Source: Acinetobacter baumannii
GTDB taxonomy: Bacteria > Pseudomonadota > Gammaproteobacteria > Pseudomonadales > Moraxellaceae
DNA length: 64,000 nucleotides
Direction: 5' to 3'
Assembly: GCF_009759685.1 (NCBI RefSeq)
Contig: NZ_CP046654.1
Span: 2,356,001 to 2,420,000 of the forward strand
Both the position numbers and the translations under genes were made by a program. Positions 46,014-57,097 of the stretch are shown here, one piece after another (positions within the stretch are counted from its first letter, which is position 1; every line of letters begins with the position of its first letter). A model generated the notes under the pieces. The model did no database searches. It was given only the letters and a program-made list of their open reading frames with translations, and was not told the origin of the DNA.

Positions 46014-47339
46014 TCAATTTTCATCAGGTGGAGATGGTAAATCATTTTTTTCTAATACACGTGTTACTAATAGCTGATCAATTTTAAAATGGTCTACGTC
46101 AACAACTTCAAATTTATAACCACCAAATTCAACAAAGTCGGCTGGACGAGGAATTTTGCGTAAACGGTACATCATGAAACCAGCTAATGTTTCATAATTC
46201 TCTTCATCAGGTAGTTCATCCATTTCAAGCGCATGCTTAAGATCTTCAATAGGTGTACTACCATCAATCAGCCAAGAATTATTATCACGTTTAATAATTT
46301 GCTGTTCTTCTTCCATAGGGGTAACCCAATCCCCCATAACAGTAATCATGATATCACTTAGTGTAATTACCCCAACGACAAGCGCATACTCATTAATTAC
46401 AACAGCAAACTTTTCTTTTGTTGAGCGGAAACGATCGAGTAATTCTGATAGTGTTAAAGTATCAGGTATCATTAGAACCGTACGAATAGTCGATTCATTG
46501 AGCTGGGTTAAAGATTGGTTATTTAAAATACGTACAAGAATATCCTTAGCATCTACATAGCCAATTACTTGATCAATATTTTCGTTACAAACCAGAAATT
46601 TGGAATAAGGATATTCTGCCAGTTTTTGGCGAATGCTATCTTCATGCTCGTTAAGCGTAAAATAAACAACATTTTCACGTGTTGTCATACTTGAGGGGAC
46701 TGTACGTTCTTCAAGCTCAAATACGTTTTCAATAAAGTGATGTTCTTGTTTTTGTAGTACACCTGCTTGAGCACCTGCATCCATCACTGCTGAAATATCA
46801 TCAAAAGTAATATTGTCTTCGCGTGTGGTATTTACTTTAAACAAGCGGAATAGCAAATTGGCAATTGCATTAATTCCCCATGCTAAAGGCTTACAGATTT
46901 TGATAAAAATCTGAATAGGGTTAATTACACTAATTGCAATTTTTTCAGGTGCGATCATTGCCAAGCGTTTTGGCATTAAATCGGCGAATAAAATAAACAA
47001 AGAAGTTACCAATGTGAAAGATAGGGCAAATCCAATGGTTTGCGTCCAAGGTCCTTCATGGAAACGGTCAACTAAGTTCACAAAAAAAGGACGAAACGCA
47101 GCTTCACCCAATATACCGCCTAAGATTGCAACAGCATTTAAGCCAATTTGGGACGCTGCAAAAAAGTCTGCAGATTGTTCTTGTAAATCAAGTACTTTTT
47201 GAGCACGTTCTTCGCCAGCTTCGGCTAAAATCTTTAACTTTACTTTTCTGGCACCAGCTAGAGCAATTTCAGTTAAAGATAAAAAGCCTGCTGCGATGAT
47301 GAGCAGTACGATGATAATGATATTTTGAAAGAGACTCAC
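46014..47339 (-). CDS. CorC/HlyC-family (CNNM-like) membrane protein
   Basis: 441-residue protein with the three-part layout of the HlyC/CorC group: an N-terminal DUF21 membrane domain (four hydrophobic segments, about 1-190), a pair of CBS domains (about 210-345, VPSSMTTRENVVYFT onward) and a C-terminal transporter-associated domain (about 360-441). Related proteins are implicated in Mg or polyamine/cation efflux (CorC, YtfL/PaeA). It is not a haemolysin in practice. Single gene. Confidence 0.9.
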   Translation of the reverse strand: MSLFQNIIIIVLLIIAAGFLSLTEIALAGARKVKLKILAEAGEERAQKVLDLQEQSADFFAASQIGLNAVAILGGILGEAAFRPFFVNLVDRFHEGPWTQTIGFALSFTLVTSLFILFADLMPKRLAMIAPEKIAISVINPIQIFIKICKPLAWGINAIANLLFRLFKVNTTREDNITFDDISAVMDAGAQAGVLQKQEHHFIENVFELEERTVPSSMTTRENVVYFTLNEHEDSIRQKLAEYPYSKFLVCNENIDQVIGYVDAKDILVRILNNQSLTQLNESTIRTVLMIPDTLTLSELLDRFRSTKEKFAVVINEYALVVGVITLSDIMITVMGDWVTPMEEEQQIIKRDNNSWLIDGSTPIEDLKHALEMDELPDEENYETLAGFMMYRLRKIPRPADFVEFGGYKFEVVDVDHFKIDQLLVTRVLEKNDLPSPPDEN

Positions 47340-47382
47340 AAATCACCCGAGGATCATCATTATTATGACTATGTTTTAACAC

Positions 47383-47422
47383 AAAAAAGCGCTGAGGTAA
47401 TCAGATTGATTGCTCAGCGCTT
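47383..47422 (-). terminator. Terminator of the LysR gene
   Basis: A long hairpin AAGCGCTGAG...CTCAGCGCTT with an inner AATCA / TGATT stem, followed on the minus strand by six T. Confidence 0.9.
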
Positions 47423-47462
47423 AAAGATAATGTTTGAAAGAGACAATTAAATTAAAACTTAT

Positions 47463-48452
47463 TTAATAGTGGGAAAATTGTGAATTATTGGTTAGGAATT
47501 CACGATTTTCCTCTTCGATCATTTGGCGAGCAACAAATAGAATGAGTTGGCGTAACCAGCGATGAGCTGGGTGATGGTGCAATAATGGACACCAAGCCAT
47601 TTTAAGTTCAAACTCAGGAATGTAAAACGGTGGATCTTTAATAACTAATTTTGGATTTTGTGCTTGTAAACGCGCCATTCGAGTTGGAAGAGTAGCGATC
47701 AAGTCAACATTTTGAGCAAGTAATGCCGGCATCTGATAGTGACGCGTAAATACAGAAATTTTGCGGCGTTGACCAATACGTTCTAATGCTTGATCAATCC
47801 AGCCCAAGCCACCTTGTTTATCTGGGTTTACCCCAAAGCCAACACCCATACCTGTTTTAGATACCCAAATATGTTGAGCATCTAAATAGCTTTTTAGATT
47901 TAAATGAGTCACAGCAGGATGTTTGTCATTTAAAATACAGCTAAAGCTATCACGCCAAACCAAAACTTGGTGGAAGCTTTGCGGGATTTCATTGAAGCGG
48001 TTAATAGCGAGATCAACTTTACCTTGTTCCATGTCTCTATATGACACATCACTTGGAGTAAGAAAATCGAGTACAACGTTTGGCGCTTCTGAGCGGAGGG
48101 CTTTAACAAGACGAGGGACTAGGGTGGCTTCTGCATAGTCAGAAGTCATAATACGGAAAACGCGATTACTGGTATAAGGGCGGAATTCGGTACGCGGTTC
48201 CAAAATCATTGAAAGGTCAGAAAGAGCATCACGAATACGCGGTTGTAATTCAAGTGCACGTTCTGTCGGTGTCATCCCTTCAGATGAGCGGATCAGGAGG
48301 GGGTCATTAAATAAATTACGCAAACGGCGTAAAATATTACTCATGGCAGGTTGAGTAACACCAAGCTGTTCGGCTGCGCGAGTAACGTTTTTTTCACGAA
48401 GAAGAACATCAAGATATATTAATAGATTAAGATCTACCCGCTCCAGATTCAT
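47463..48452 (-). CDS. LysR-family transcriptional regulator
   Basis: 329-residue LysR protein of the NodD/LeuO-like branch, whose helix-turn-helix (LDVLLREKNVTRAAEQLGVTQ) starts after NLERVDLNL. A periplasmic-binding-type effector domain follows (about 95-300). It is divergent from aceA across 588 bases, so control of the glyoxylate shunt is plausible, but neither effector nor target is shown by sequence. Confidence 0.9.
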   Translation of the reverse strand: MNLERVDLNLLIYLDVLLREKNVTRAAEQLGVTQPAMSNILRRLRNLFNDPLLIRSSEGMTPTERALELQPRIRDALSDLSMILEPRTEFRPYTSNRVFRIMTSDYAEATLVPRLVKALRSEAPNVVLDFLTPSDVSYRDMEQGKVDLAINRFNEIPQSFHQVLVWRDSFSCILNDKHPAVTHLNLKSYLDAQHIWVSKTGMGVGFGVNPDKQGGLGWIDQALERIGQRRKISVFTRHYQMPALLAQNVDLIATLPTRMARLQAQNPKLVIKDPPFYIPEFELKMAWCPLLHHHPAHRWLRQLILFVARQMIEEENREFLTNNSQFSHY

Positions 48453-49040
48453 AAAAAAAATACCGAAAATAAAACCCTAAAATTGTTTCAAATTATGCCA
48501 TATTTAAAGAACATTGTGTGAAAAAATGATGAGAAAAACGACATTTTTTGTTGAAATTAAGTATGGGCAAAAAGTATCTCAAATGCTGGATTCTATTATC
48601 GTTGATCTGTTTTTATTTTTATAATTATTGAACAAAAATATTTTCTTAATATTTAGTACTGTTCTAGCATGTTGATTGACATTTTGCATTGGCAAAATTC
48701 ACCTAATTTACAATTGACTTTTTATAGTAAAAATGAATGGAAAATTTTTAAAAACTGTATAAAAATAAAGCTTGGAGTGTTTTTTAATCAAAATTCTATA
48801 CTCCTTTAGGATGATTTTGTTTTTATAAACAAAGTGTTATGTTTTTTAGTTTTACTTATAATATCGATTTATTGGTATATTTTTTAAATAAATACTGAAG
48901 ATTAACGAAGGATATTGGATTAATTGATTGGCTAAGTCTAAGCTGTGTACATGAAGAAGCAGCTGGTGTCATAGGGAATTTTCATAACATGACTCTAGGC
49001 TTCGATCGATGAAATCCTAAAATGAATACAGGACAATATC
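48453..49040. other. LysR / aceA divergent intergenic region
   Basis: 588 AT-rich bases without a gene. It must carry both promoters and any aceA control sites. No strong palindrome stands out; weak dyads such as AAATATT...AATATTT near 48640 are the kind expected in AT-rich DNA. Confidence 0.55.
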
Positions 49041-50645
49041 ATGACTACATATCAAACAGCGATTGATGCAGTACGTGAATTAAAAGCAAAATTCGGCAAC
49101 ACTTGGGCAGACATTAGCCCAGAAGATGCTGCTCGTATGCAACTTCAAAACCGTTTCAAAACAGGTTTAGATATTGCTAAGTATACAGCTGCGATTATGC
49201 GTCGTGATATGGCTGAATACGATGCTGATTCAAGCAAATATACTCAATCATTAGGTTGCTGGCATGGTTTCATCGCTCAACAAAAAATGATTGCTAACAA
49301 AAAGTATTTCGGTACGACAAGCAAACGTTATATCTACCTTTCTGGTTGGATGGTTGCTGCTCTTCGTTCAGAATTTGGTCCACTTCCTGACCAATCTATG
49401 CACGAGAAAACTTCAGTACCTGCTTTGATCGAAGAAATCTACACTTTCTTACGTCAGGCTGATGCAAAAGAATTAAATGACTTGTTCCGTGCTTTAAATA
49501 AAGCAAAAGAAGCTGGTGACTCTGCGAAAGTAGCTGAAATCACAGCTCAAATCGACAACTTCGAAACTCATGTTGTGCCAATTATTGCAGACATCGATGC
49601 TGGTTTCGGTAACGAAGAAGCAACTTACTTACTTGCTAAGAAAATGATTGAAGCTGGTGCTTGTGCGCTTCAAATCGAAAACCAAGTATCTGATGCAAAA
49701 CAATGTGGTCACCAAGCTGGTAAAGTAACTGTTCCACATGAAGACTTCATCGCTAAGATCCATGCACTTCGTTATGCATTCTTAGAAATGGGTGTTGAAG
49801 ACGGTGTTATTGTTGCTCGTACTGACTCTGAAGGCGCTGACTTAACTCAGAAGATCCCTGTAGTTAAAGAGCCAGGTGATATCGCATCTAAATATATTAG
49901 CTACTTAGATACTCAAGAAATTGATATCTCAGAAGCTCAAGAAGATGAGATCTTAATTAAACGTGATGGTAAATTACATCGTCCAACTCGTTTAGCTTCT
50001 GGTCTATACCAATTCCGTGAAGGCACTCAGATTGACCGTGTTGTACTTGACTGTATCACTAGCCTTCAAAACGGTGCTGACTTACTTTGGATCGAAACTC
50101 CGACTCCAAACGTACAAGAAATTGCACACATGGTTAACCGTGTAAAAGAAGTAGTTCCGAATGCGAAGCTTGTTTATAACAACAGCCCATCATTCAACTG
50201 GACTTTAAACTTCCGTCAACAAGCGTACGATCGTTGGGTTGCAGAAGGTAAAGATGTATCTGCTTACGACCGTGCTAAATTAATGAGCGCTGAGTACGAC
50301 AATACTGAATTAGCTGCTGAAGCTGATGAAAAAATCCGTACTTTCCAAGCAGATGCTGCGCGTGAAGCTGGTGTGTTCCATCACTTGATCACACTTCCTA
50401 CATACCACACTGCTGCTCTTTCTACTCATGAATTAGCACAAGGTTACTTCGGTGACCAAGGTATGTTAGCTTATGTTGCTGGCGTACAACGTAAAGAAAT
50501 CCGTGGCGGTATCGCATGTGTGAAACACCAAGCAATGGCTGGTTCTGACATCGGTGATGACCACAAAGAAATCTTCGCTGGTGAAAATGCACTTAAAGCT
50601 GGTGACGATGCTAAAAACACAATGAACCAATTCTCAGCTCACTAA
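49041..50645 (+). CDS. aceA: Isocitrate lyase
   Basis: Splits isocitrate to glyoxylate and succinate, the first step of the glyoxylate shunt needed for growth on acetate, fatty acids and alkanes. The catalytic KQCGHQ loop, substrate-binding DADAGFGN-like IADIDAGFGNE and NNSPSFNW are all present. At 534 residues it is the long isoform found in Pseudomonas and Acinetobacter (E. coli has 434). Codon use is strongly biased (highly expressed). Ribosome site AGGAC. It supports the alkane-related rub genes metabolically, but is not in their operon. Confidence 0.97.
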   Translation: MTTYQTAIDAVRELKAKFGNTWADISPEDAARMQLQNRFKTGLDIAKYTAAIMRRDMAEYDADSSKYTQSLGCWHGFIAQQKMIANKKYFGTTSKRYIYLSGWMVAALRSEFGPLPDQSMHEKTSVPALIEEIYTFLRQADAKELNDLFRALNKAKEAGDSAKVAEITAQIDNFETHVVPIIADIDAGFGNEEATYLLAKKMIEAGACALQIENQVSDAKQCGHQAGKVTVPHEDFIAKIHALRYAFLEMGVEDGVIVARTDSEGADLTQKIPVVKEPGDIASKYISYLDTQEIDISEAQEDEILIKRDGKLHRPTRLASGLYQFREGTQIDRVVLDCITSLQNGADLLWIETPTPNVQEIAHMVNRVKEVVPNAKLVYNNSPSFNWTLNFRQQAYDRWVAEGKDVSAYDRAKLMSAEYDNTELAAEADEKIRTFQADAAREAGVFHHLITLPTYHTAALSTHELAQGYFGDQGMLAYVAGVQRKEIRGGIACVKHQAMAGSDIGDDHKEIFAGENALKAGDDAKNTMNQFSAH

Positions 50646-50660
50646 GAATTGACTTCATAA

Positions 50661-50688
50661 AAAACCCGCTCATTTGAGCGGGTTTTTT
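50661..50688 (+). terminator. aceA terminator
   Basis: AAAACCCGCTCA / TGAGCGGGTTTT followed by T residues. Confidence 0.9.
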
Positions 50689-50707
50689 ATTTATATTGAA
50701 AAATAGA

Positions 50708-51187
50708 TTAATCTTCTTTTTTCAAAACATAATGTTCAGCTAAAGAACCTTCAACTTTTTTACCTTCCATATCTAAAGCGGTCGCGGTATTTTCACCAAT
50801 AAAGAATTTACGGTTTTGAGCTTTATCATCTAAGGTAATAACAGAAGTATTGTCTTTATCGAAAGTAAACTTACCATGGGTTTCAAATGGGTTTGCATCA
50901 CCTTTACCAAGATAGGTTTCTGTTAGCTCATAAGTTTTATCATCTTTTAATTCTAATTCAGTTTTGATGCCTTCACAGTCTGCGCAAGGAAGCGTACCTT
51001 TATATTTACCATCCCAATCTAAAGAATTCTCGGCTGTATGTGCTGTATCTACCGCTTCATTATTATTTGATTGAGCAGTTTGTACAGGAGTAGATGCATC
51101 AGAGGTTGTTTCTGTTTTATTTTCATGTTTATTACATGCGACAAGAAGAGTACTCATAAGTGCAATTGCTAATAATGATTTTTTCAT
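50708..51187 (-). CDS. nlpE: NlpE-like copper-resistance lipoprotein
   Basis: 159-residue outer-membrane lipoprotein, lipobox LVAC with Cys18, then a low-complexity linker rich in Ser, Thr, Asn (to about 55) and an NlpE N-terminal-type beta domain. The C-A-D-C pair (Cys68, Cys71) is the conserved redox/metal motif. In E. coli NlpE signals surface adhesion and copper stress to Cpx. This protein lacks the C-terminal OB domain of E. coli NlpE, as is usual in Acinetobacter. Confidence 0.88.
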   Translation of the reverse strand: MKKSLLAIALMSTLLVACNKHENKTETTSDASTPVQTAQSNNNEAVDTAHTAENSLDWDGKYKGTLPCADCEGIKTELELKDDKTYELTETYLGKGDANPFETHGKFTFDKDNTSVITLDDKAQNRKFFIGENTATALDMEGKKVEGSLAEHYVLKKED

Positions 51188-51346
51188 AATGAATAAAACC
51201 TCAAAAAAATAAATATAAAGTACTGACAGGCTAGGAAAAAGGAATCGAAAATAAAAGCTCTAGTATGTAGCTTAATTTTAACAAAAGGTAAAGTAAGTAA
51301 AAATTGCACAGATTGGGGCTATGTTTTTTTATATTTTAGTTGAGAA

Positions 51347-51386
51347 TTAAAAGTATCCACTAAAGTGATTTAATGGATACTTTTAA
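51347..51386 (-). terminator. Terminator of the small lipoprotein gene
   Basis: Perfect 13-bp stem TTAAAAGTATCCA / TGGATACTTTTAA with a 14-base loop, directly downstream of the 51391 gene on the minus strand; only a short T run follows. Confidence 0.65.
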
Positions 51387-51390
51387 GAAT

Positions 51391-51714
51391 TTATGGTTGG
51401 GCAGAAACCCCACCTAAAGAATCGCACGCTGCTTTATAAAGTTGGTATTGCTGTTCTACGACTTCATCTAAGGGCATCGCGAATAATTCTTCACCATTTT
51501 TATAGCTTTCTACATAAGAGGTCGCTTTTTCCTTACTCACCGCTAAAGATTGCTGGTAATAAGAGTTGATTGAACTTGTAGAAATTTCATTTGTTTCAAT
51601 ATTTTTACATTGAAAGTTATTTAAAAGTTTTTCTGCACGTTTGACCTCACTTGATTGGCCAAAAATACACCCAGTTAAAAATACAAACGGTACTAACACG
51701 AAAAAGATTTTCAT
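51391..51714 (-). CDS. Predicted lipoprotein, 107 residues
   Basis: A lipoprotein signal MKIFFVLVPFVFLTGC (Cys16), then a small helical, acidic mature part with two further cysteines (NFQCKN and AACDSL). I do not recognise the family. Transcribed singly between nlpE and the urease genes; the cysteines may form a periplasmic disulfide. Confidence 0.75.
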   Translation of the reverse strand: MKIFFVLVPFVFLTGCIFGQSSEVKRAEKLLNNFQCKNIETNEISTSSINSYYQQSLAVSKEKATSYVESYKNGEELFAMPLDEVVEQQYQLYKAACDSLGGVSAQP

Positions 51715-51908
51715 GGGAAAAATTTATAAGAGCGAGGATGGGCGCTATTGTATAAATAATTCCATGCTTTACTGTGGTTTTATGTTAGACATTGATGATT
51801 TTTTGACTCATTAAAATAAAAAAATTGTTTCTAAGTTTGTAATAGCCACTTTTTGCTTTTGGTGCATATTTTGCTTATCAAAAAAGCCATTATCAAAAAT
51901 GAGCCAAA

Positions 51909-52784
51909 ATGAATCGAATTCAACAAAATTTTCAGACTTCTTCAGCACCATTTTGGTATGCCCAGTTAGAACTGGGGTTTTGTTATGAAAACTCTCGCAC
52001 CATAATGAGTCACAGAAAGCATTATGGCCCCGTTCGGGTGCAAAAAATGCTCTGGCCCGAAAAAACTGGGGTTTGTCATGCCATTATTGTTCATCCACCG
52101 GCTGGAATTGCAGGGGGTGATCATCTTACTTTTCAAATTGAAACAGAAGGGCAGGCACATGCTGTAATTACCACACCGGGAGCGGGTAAGTGGTATAGAA
52201 CAAATGGAAAACAGGCTTTCCAGCATATTTATTTGAATGTAAAAGATGATTCTATTTTAGAGTGGATGCCGCAAGAAACAATGCTTTTTGACGGTGCTTT
52301 AGCCCACTCTGAAACAGATATCCATCTTGAACAAACAGCAAGTTTTATTGGATGGGATATGTTGGTCTTGGGGCGGCAGGCTCGGGCTGAGAATTTTGTT
52401 CAGGGAAGCTATCACAACCAGTTTAAATTATGGCGCAAAAACAAGTTATTAGTTGCCGATACTTTATATTTTGAGGGAGGCGATCGCTGGTTAAGCTCGT
52501 GTTTAGGAATGAATAATCAGGCGGTGATGGCCAGTTTTTGGGCCGTGCCCCCTGAAAAATTCCGTTCTTCATTTTATTTAGAGCAACATATTGAACTCAT
52601 CCGTGAACTTATTATGCGTATGGATGTTCCCGTGACGTTGACCTTATTAGAAGATGTACTGTGTGCGCGTTTTTTAGGAAATGATGTACGACGATGTCAT
52701 GACGCTTTCGCAGCTATACGGGCTAAATTAAGACGTTATTGGTTTGATTTAGATGAAGAATTTCCAAGAATTTGGAAAACTTAA
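51909..52784 (+). CDS. ureD: Urease accessory protein UreD
   Basis: Chaperone that binds apo-urease and, with UreF and UreG, delivers nickel. 291 residues with the family blocks [10 protein letters not shown] (GGxxxGD-like), [10 protein letters not shown] and [13 protein letters not shown]. It opens the urease cluster, separated from ureA by about 100 bases, which leaves room for a second promoter. Confidence 0.96.
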   Translation: MNRIQQNFQTSSAPFWYAQLELGFCYENSRTIMSHRKHYGPVRVQKMLWPEKTGVCHAIIVHPPAGIAGGDHLTFQIETEGQAHAVITTPGAGKWYRTNGKQAFQHIYLNVKDDSILEWMPQETMLFDGALAHSETDIHLEQTASFIGWDMLVLGRQARAENFVQGSYHNQFKLWRKNKLLVADTLYFEGGDRWLSSCLGMNNQAVMASFWAVPPEKFRSSFYLEQHIELIRELIMRMDVPVTLTLLEDVLCARFLGNDVRRCHDAFAAIRAKLRRYWFDLDEEFPRIWKT

Positions 52785-52885
52785 GTTACGTTAAATTGCG
52801 TATTTTAAAAACGATTAAAACCGGTATGCTGCTTTTGAGCACGCATTTTGCTTAAAGAAAATTAGATGCTATTTAGGAAAGAGAT

Positions 52886-53188
52886 ATGGAACTCAATCCA
52901 ACAGAAAAAGATAAGTTACTCATTTTTACTGCAGGCTTAGTGGCTGAGCGTCGTAAAGCACGAGGCTTAAAGTTGAACTATCCGGAAGCTGTTGCATTTA
53001 TTTCTGCAGCCTTACTTGAAGGTGCACGGGATGGTATGACGGTGAGTGAACTTATGCACTTTGGAACGACTTTATTAAAGCGTGAAGATGTCATGGATGG
53101 TGTACCGGAAATGATTGCTGAGGTACAGGTTGAAGCAACTTTTCCTGATGGTTCGAAATTAGTCACTGTTCATCAGCCCATTGTATAA
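52886..53188 (+). CDS. ureA: Urease subunit gamma
   Basis: 100-residue structural subunit of the cytoplasmic nickel urease (UreABC trimer of trimers). [15 protein letters not shown] at the start and [14 protein letters not shown] are signature stretches. RBS AGGAAAGAGA. Followed after 12 bases by ureB. Confidence 0.97.
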   Translation: MELNPTEKDKLLIFTAGLVAERRKARGLKLNYPEAVAFISAALLEGARDGMTVSELMHFGTTLLKREDVMDGVPEMIAEVQVEATFPDGSKLVTVHQPIV

Positions 53189-53200
53189 AAAGGAATACTT

Positions 53201-53509
53201 ATGATTCCCGGTGAAGTTATTACTCCAGAAACTGACATTGAATTAAATGTTGGACGAGAAACTTTAAAAGTTGTGGTGGCTAATCTTGGCGACAGGCCTA
53301 TTCAGGTCGGTTCGCATTTCCATTTTTATGAAGCAAACGATGCCTTACAGTTTGATCGTGAGGTAGCAAAAGGCTTTCGGTTAAATATTGCAGCAGGCAC
53401 AGCAATACGTTTTGAACCGGGACAAAGTCGAGAAGTAGAGCTTGTTGCTTTAGCTGGTAAGCGAGAAGTATATGGTTTTGCTGGTCGGGTAATGGGCAAG
53501 CTGGATTAA
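53201..53509 (+). CDS. ureB: Urease subunit beta
   Basis: 102-residue beta subunit beginning MIPGEVITP and containing [15 protein letters not shown](Y)EAN, the conserved core. Located between ureA and ureC, as usual. Confidence 0.97.
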   Translation: MIPGEVITPETDIELNVGRETLKVVVANLGDRPIQVGSHFHFYEANDALQFDREVAKGFRLNIAAGTAIRFEPGQSREVELVALAGKREVYGFAGRVMGKLD

Positions 53510-53545
53510 AGATAACAACAATAATGAAAAGATGAGTAATAAGTT

Positions 53546-55246
53546 ATGAAAATGTCACGTCGTGCATACGCAGAAATGTTTGGTCCAACGGTTGGTGATC
53601 GTATTCGTTTGGCTGACACAGCGCTTTTTATTGAAGTTGAGCAAGATTTAACGACATATGGTGAAGAAGTTAAATTTGGTGGCGGAAAAGTTATTCGTGA
53701 TGGGATGGGGCAATCTCAGCTTTTAGCTGATGAGGTTGCTGATACAGTCATAACCAATGCTTTAATTGTAGATTGGTGGGGAATTGTTAAAGCCGATGTG
53801 GGCTTAAAGAATGGACGAATCTGGAAAATAGGGAAAGCTGGAAACCCTGATATTCAACCCGACATTACTATTCCTTTAGGTGCTGCGACAGAAGTAATTG
53901 CAGGTGAAGGACAAATTTTAACAGCTGGTGGTATTGATACTCACATTCACTGGATCTGTCCTCAGCAAGTTGAAACCGCGCTGATGTCTGGGACAACGAC
54001 AATGGTGGGTGGTGGGACAGGACCAGCAGCAGGTACTTCGGCAACGACAGTGACTCCAGGGCCTTGGCATATTGCGACCATGTTGCAGGCGATTGATGAT
54101 TTGCCTATGAATATTGGTCTATTGGGTAAAGGGAATTTAAGTTTACCTGACCCCATTCGCGAGCAAATTAAAGCAGGAGTAATTGGGTTAAAACTACACG
54201 AAGATTGGGGTTCAACACCCGCGGCTATTGATAACTGTTTGAGCGTTGCAGATGAGTATGATGTACAGGTCGCAATTCATACGGATACTTTAAATGAAGG
54301 TGGTTTTTTAGAAGAAACGCTAGCGGCATTTAAAGGCCGTACGATTCATACTTACCATACCGAAGGTGCGGGCGGCGGGCATGCTCCCGACATTTTAAAA
54401 GCAATTGGGCAAAGTAATGTGTTGCCATCTTCGACCAACCCAACACGACCTTATACGATCAATACCATTGATGAGCATTTAGATATGCTCATGGTTTGCC
54501 ATCATTTAGACCCTGCAATTGCTGAAGATATTGCTTTTGCAGAAAGTCGTATTCGCCGTGAAACCATTGCTGCTGAAGATATTTTACAAGACTTAGGCGC
54601 AATTGCCATGATGTCATCTGATTCTCAGGCAATGGGACGTGTGGGTGAAGTGATTTTACGAACTTGGCAAACTGCCCACAAAATGAAAGTACAACGTGGC
54701 CCATTAGAGGGTGACAATGAGTTTCATGATAACAATCGCGTTAAACGCTACATTGCCAAATATACAATTAACCCGGCAATTACCCATGGTTTAAGTCATG
54801 AAATTGGTTCGGTTGAAGTCGGAAAACTTGCTGATTTAGTGTTATGGAAGCCTGCATTTTTTGGCGTGAAACCCTCCATGATCATTAAAGGTGGCATGAT
54901 TGCAGCGGCACCTATGGGTGATATTAATGCTTCAATTCCTACACCTCAACCAGTGCATTATCGTCCAATGTTTGGTGCTTATCCACGTGGTGTGCATAAC
55001 ACCTGTATTACCTTTTTATCTCAAGCGGCAATCGATGAAAAAGTTGCTGAGAAGCTAAACCTTAAAAAGTTAATTAGTCCGTGTAAAAACACGCGTTCAA
55101 TTACCAAAGCCGATATGAAACACAATACATATTGTCCTGTTATGCAGGTTCATCCTGAGACTTACGAGGTGCGGGCCGATGGTGAATTACTAACGTGTGA
55201 ACCTGCTGACGTATTACCGATGGCACAACGTTATTTCTTGTTTTAA
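53546..55246 (+). CDS. ureC: Urease subunit alpha (catalytic)
   Basis: 566-residue amidohydrolase subunit that holds the dinickel centre and hydrolyses urea to ammonia and carbamate. Nickel ligands are HIH (133-135) and the carbamylated Lys216 in [11 protein letters not shown]; the mobile flap has MVCHHLD (Cys318, catalytic His320). All key residues are intact, so the enzyme should be active. Confidence 0.98.
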   Translation: MKMSRRAYAEMFGPTVGDRIRLADTALFIEVEQDLTTYGEEVKFGGGKVIRDGMGQSQLLADEVADTVITNALIVDWWGIVKADVGLKNGRIWKIGKAGNPDIQPDITIPLGAATEVIAGEGQILTAGGIDTHIHWICPQQVETALMSGTTTMVGGGTGPAAGTSATTVTPGPWHIATMLQAIDDLPMNIGLLGKGNLSLPDPIREQIKAGVIGLKLHEDWGSTPAAIDNCLSVADEYDVQVAIHTDTLNEGGFLEETLAAFKGRTIHTYHTEGAGGGHAPDILKAIGQSNVLPSSTNPTRPYTINTIDEHLDMLMVCHHLDPAIAEDIAFAESRIRRETIAAEDILQDLGAIAMMSSDSQAMGRVGEVILRTWQTAHKMKVQRGPLEGDNEFHDNNRVKRYIAKYTINPAITHGLSHEIGSVEVGKLADLVLWKPAFFGVKPSMIIKGGMIAAAPMGDINASIPTPQPVHYRPMFGAYPRGVHNTCITFLSQAAIDEKVAEKLNLKKLISPCKNTRSITKADMKHNTYCPVMQVHPETYEVRADGELLTCEPADVLPMAQRYFLF

Positions 55247-55315
55247 TGAATTTATAGAGGTGATTTGCCTCATTACCTTATATATGAAAGAAATAAGTAA
55301 GGAGAGAAAAGCTAA

Positions 55316-55798
55316 ATGAAAATTTACACCCAACGTCTTGAAGATATTTCTCCTGATCAGGCATTTGAAACGGTTGAGCTAACGTTTGATACCCGCCAAA
55401 AATCACGTTTTCGAGCGGCTTTAGCGAGTGGCGTAGATATTGGTGCGGATTTGCCACGTACCGGCATTTTGCGTAGCGGTTCATATATTGCAACGCAAGA
55501 GGGTGATGTATTACGTGTTGATGCCAAGCCTGAACGGCTAATGAAAGTCACTGCTCAGACTGAATTTGACTTGCTTAAAGCGGCTTATCACTTAGGTAAC
55601 CGACATGTGCCATTAATGCTGACACCAACGGCTTTATATTTTGAGCCTGATCATGTGCTTGCAGAAATGGTGGAAGGTTTGGGGCTTACTGTGACAGAAA
55701 CCGATCATCCGTTTGAACCTGAAAGCGGTGCCTATGCACAGCATAGCCATGATCATCGTTTAAGCCCAATCAAAGCTTTACACCATGTCCACTCATAA
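55316..55798 (+). CDS. ureE: Urease accessory protein UreE (nickel metallochaperone)
   Basis: 160-residue nickel donor for urease maturation. It has the N-terminal peptide-binding domain ([10 protein letters not shown]...) and a His-containing C-terminus (AQHSHDHR...HHVHS) that binds nickel, with GNRHVP as the conserved metal site. The end overlaps the ureF start by 14 bases. Confidence 0.95.
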
Positions 55799-56450
55799 TG
55801 CTGCGCAATTACTGCAACTGCTGACATTGTCTTCTACGGCATTGCCAGTTGGAGCATATTGCTATTCGCAAGGTGTGGAAACCGCCATTGATATTGGCTT
55901 AATACACGATGAATCCTCGGCAATTGCTTACTTTGAAGAAGTGCTTGAAATGCTTTTAGTACGCTTTGAGTTACCTGTACTCAAACGTCTTATGCAACAT
56001 TATGATGATCCAGATCAGTTTCTAATTTGGGCACATTTGTATAAGGCAAGCCGAGAAAGTAAAGAGCTATTGGCCGAATCTCAGCAACTCGCATTTTCTT
56101 TAAATGCATGGATTAAAGATGTTTTAAAGAAAACAGTTGAGGTTAAAAAGCAGTTTGGTTTTGTGCCTGTCTATGCGCAGCTTTGCGGTCGTTTAGAACT
56201 TAAAGATGTGGATGTACTTACGGCGTATACCTTTACCGTTTTAGAAAATCAGGTTTTAGCCGCAGTAAAAACTGTCCCATTGGGCCAAATGGCAGGACAA
56301 AGAATTTTATGGCATTTGCATGGGCGAGTACCACAAGCTGTAGAGAAGGCTTTAAAACTTAAAGATGAGCAATTGAGTAGTGCTTTGCCGCGCTATGCCA
56401 TGCTGAGCATGAAACACGAAACTCAATATTCACGGTTATTCAGGTCTTAA
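55785..56450 (+). CDS. ureF: Urease accessory protein UreF
   Basis: 221-residue all-helical accessory protein that acts with UreD and UreG as a gate for GTP-driven nickel loading. [16 protein letters not shown] is the diagnostic N-terminal block (normally P-x-G-x-F/Y-x-x-S-x-G-L/V-E). Overlaps ureE, indicating translational coupling. Confidence 0.95.
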
Positions 56451-56473
56451 GTTTAGGAAAAAGGATAAAAATC

Positions 56474-57088
56474 ATGACAGAACGTAGTCCATTACGAGTC
56501 GGAATTGGCGGACCAGTCGGTTCAGGTAAAACAGCACTTACGCTTAATTTATGCCGTGCCTTGCGTGATAAATATAATATGGCAGTGGTGACAAATGATA
56601 TTTATACCAAAGAAGACTCAAACTTTTTAACCCGTAATGAAGCGATGTCACCAGATCGTATTGTGGGTGTGGAAACAGGTGGTTGCCCGCATACAGCAAT
56701 TCGTGAAGATGCCTCAATTAACTTGGCTGCGATTGATGATCTGTGCGAAAAATTTGATGGCTTAGAACTCATTATTATTGAAAGCGGTGGTGATAATTTA
56801 GCTGCGACATTTAGCCCTGAGCTTTCTGATTTAACCTTGTATGTTATTGATGTGGCAGGTGGTGAAAAAATTCCACGTAAAGGTGGACCAGGTATTACCA
56901 AGTCAGATTTACTGATTATTAATAAAACTGACCTCGCCCCAATGGTGGGAGCAAACCTTGATGTCATGGACCAAGATGCAAAACGCATGCGTGGTGAAAA
57001 GCCATTTTTATTTTCAAACATGAAAACACAAGATGGGCTTGAAGAAATTATTCAATTTATTGAGAAGCAAGGGCTGTTTAAGGCTTAA
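56474..57088 (+). CDS. ureG: Urease accessory GTPase UreG
   Basis: 204-residue SIMIBI GTPase powering nickel insertion. P-loop [10 protein letters not shown], nickel-binding CPH in GVETGGCPH, and the guanine motif NKTDLA are present. Follows ureF by 23 bases. Confidence 0.97.
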   Translation: MTERSPLRVGIGGPVGSGKTALTLNLCRALRDKYNMAVVTNDIYTKEDSNFLTRNEAMSPDRIVGVETGGCPHTAIREDASINLAAIDDLCEKFDGLELIIIESGGDNLAATFSPELSDLTLYVIDVAGGEKIPRKGGPGITKSDLLIINKTDLAPMVGANLDVMDQDAKRMRGEKPFLFSNMKTQDGLEEIIQFIEKQGLFKA

Positions 57089-57097
57089 GGAGTAACT

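Noticed and set aside
45817..46077. Plus-strand 86-codon Phe/Ile/Asn-rich frame
   Set aside because: Extremely AT-rich composition, no ribosome site, reads through a terminator and into the antisense of the CorC gene.
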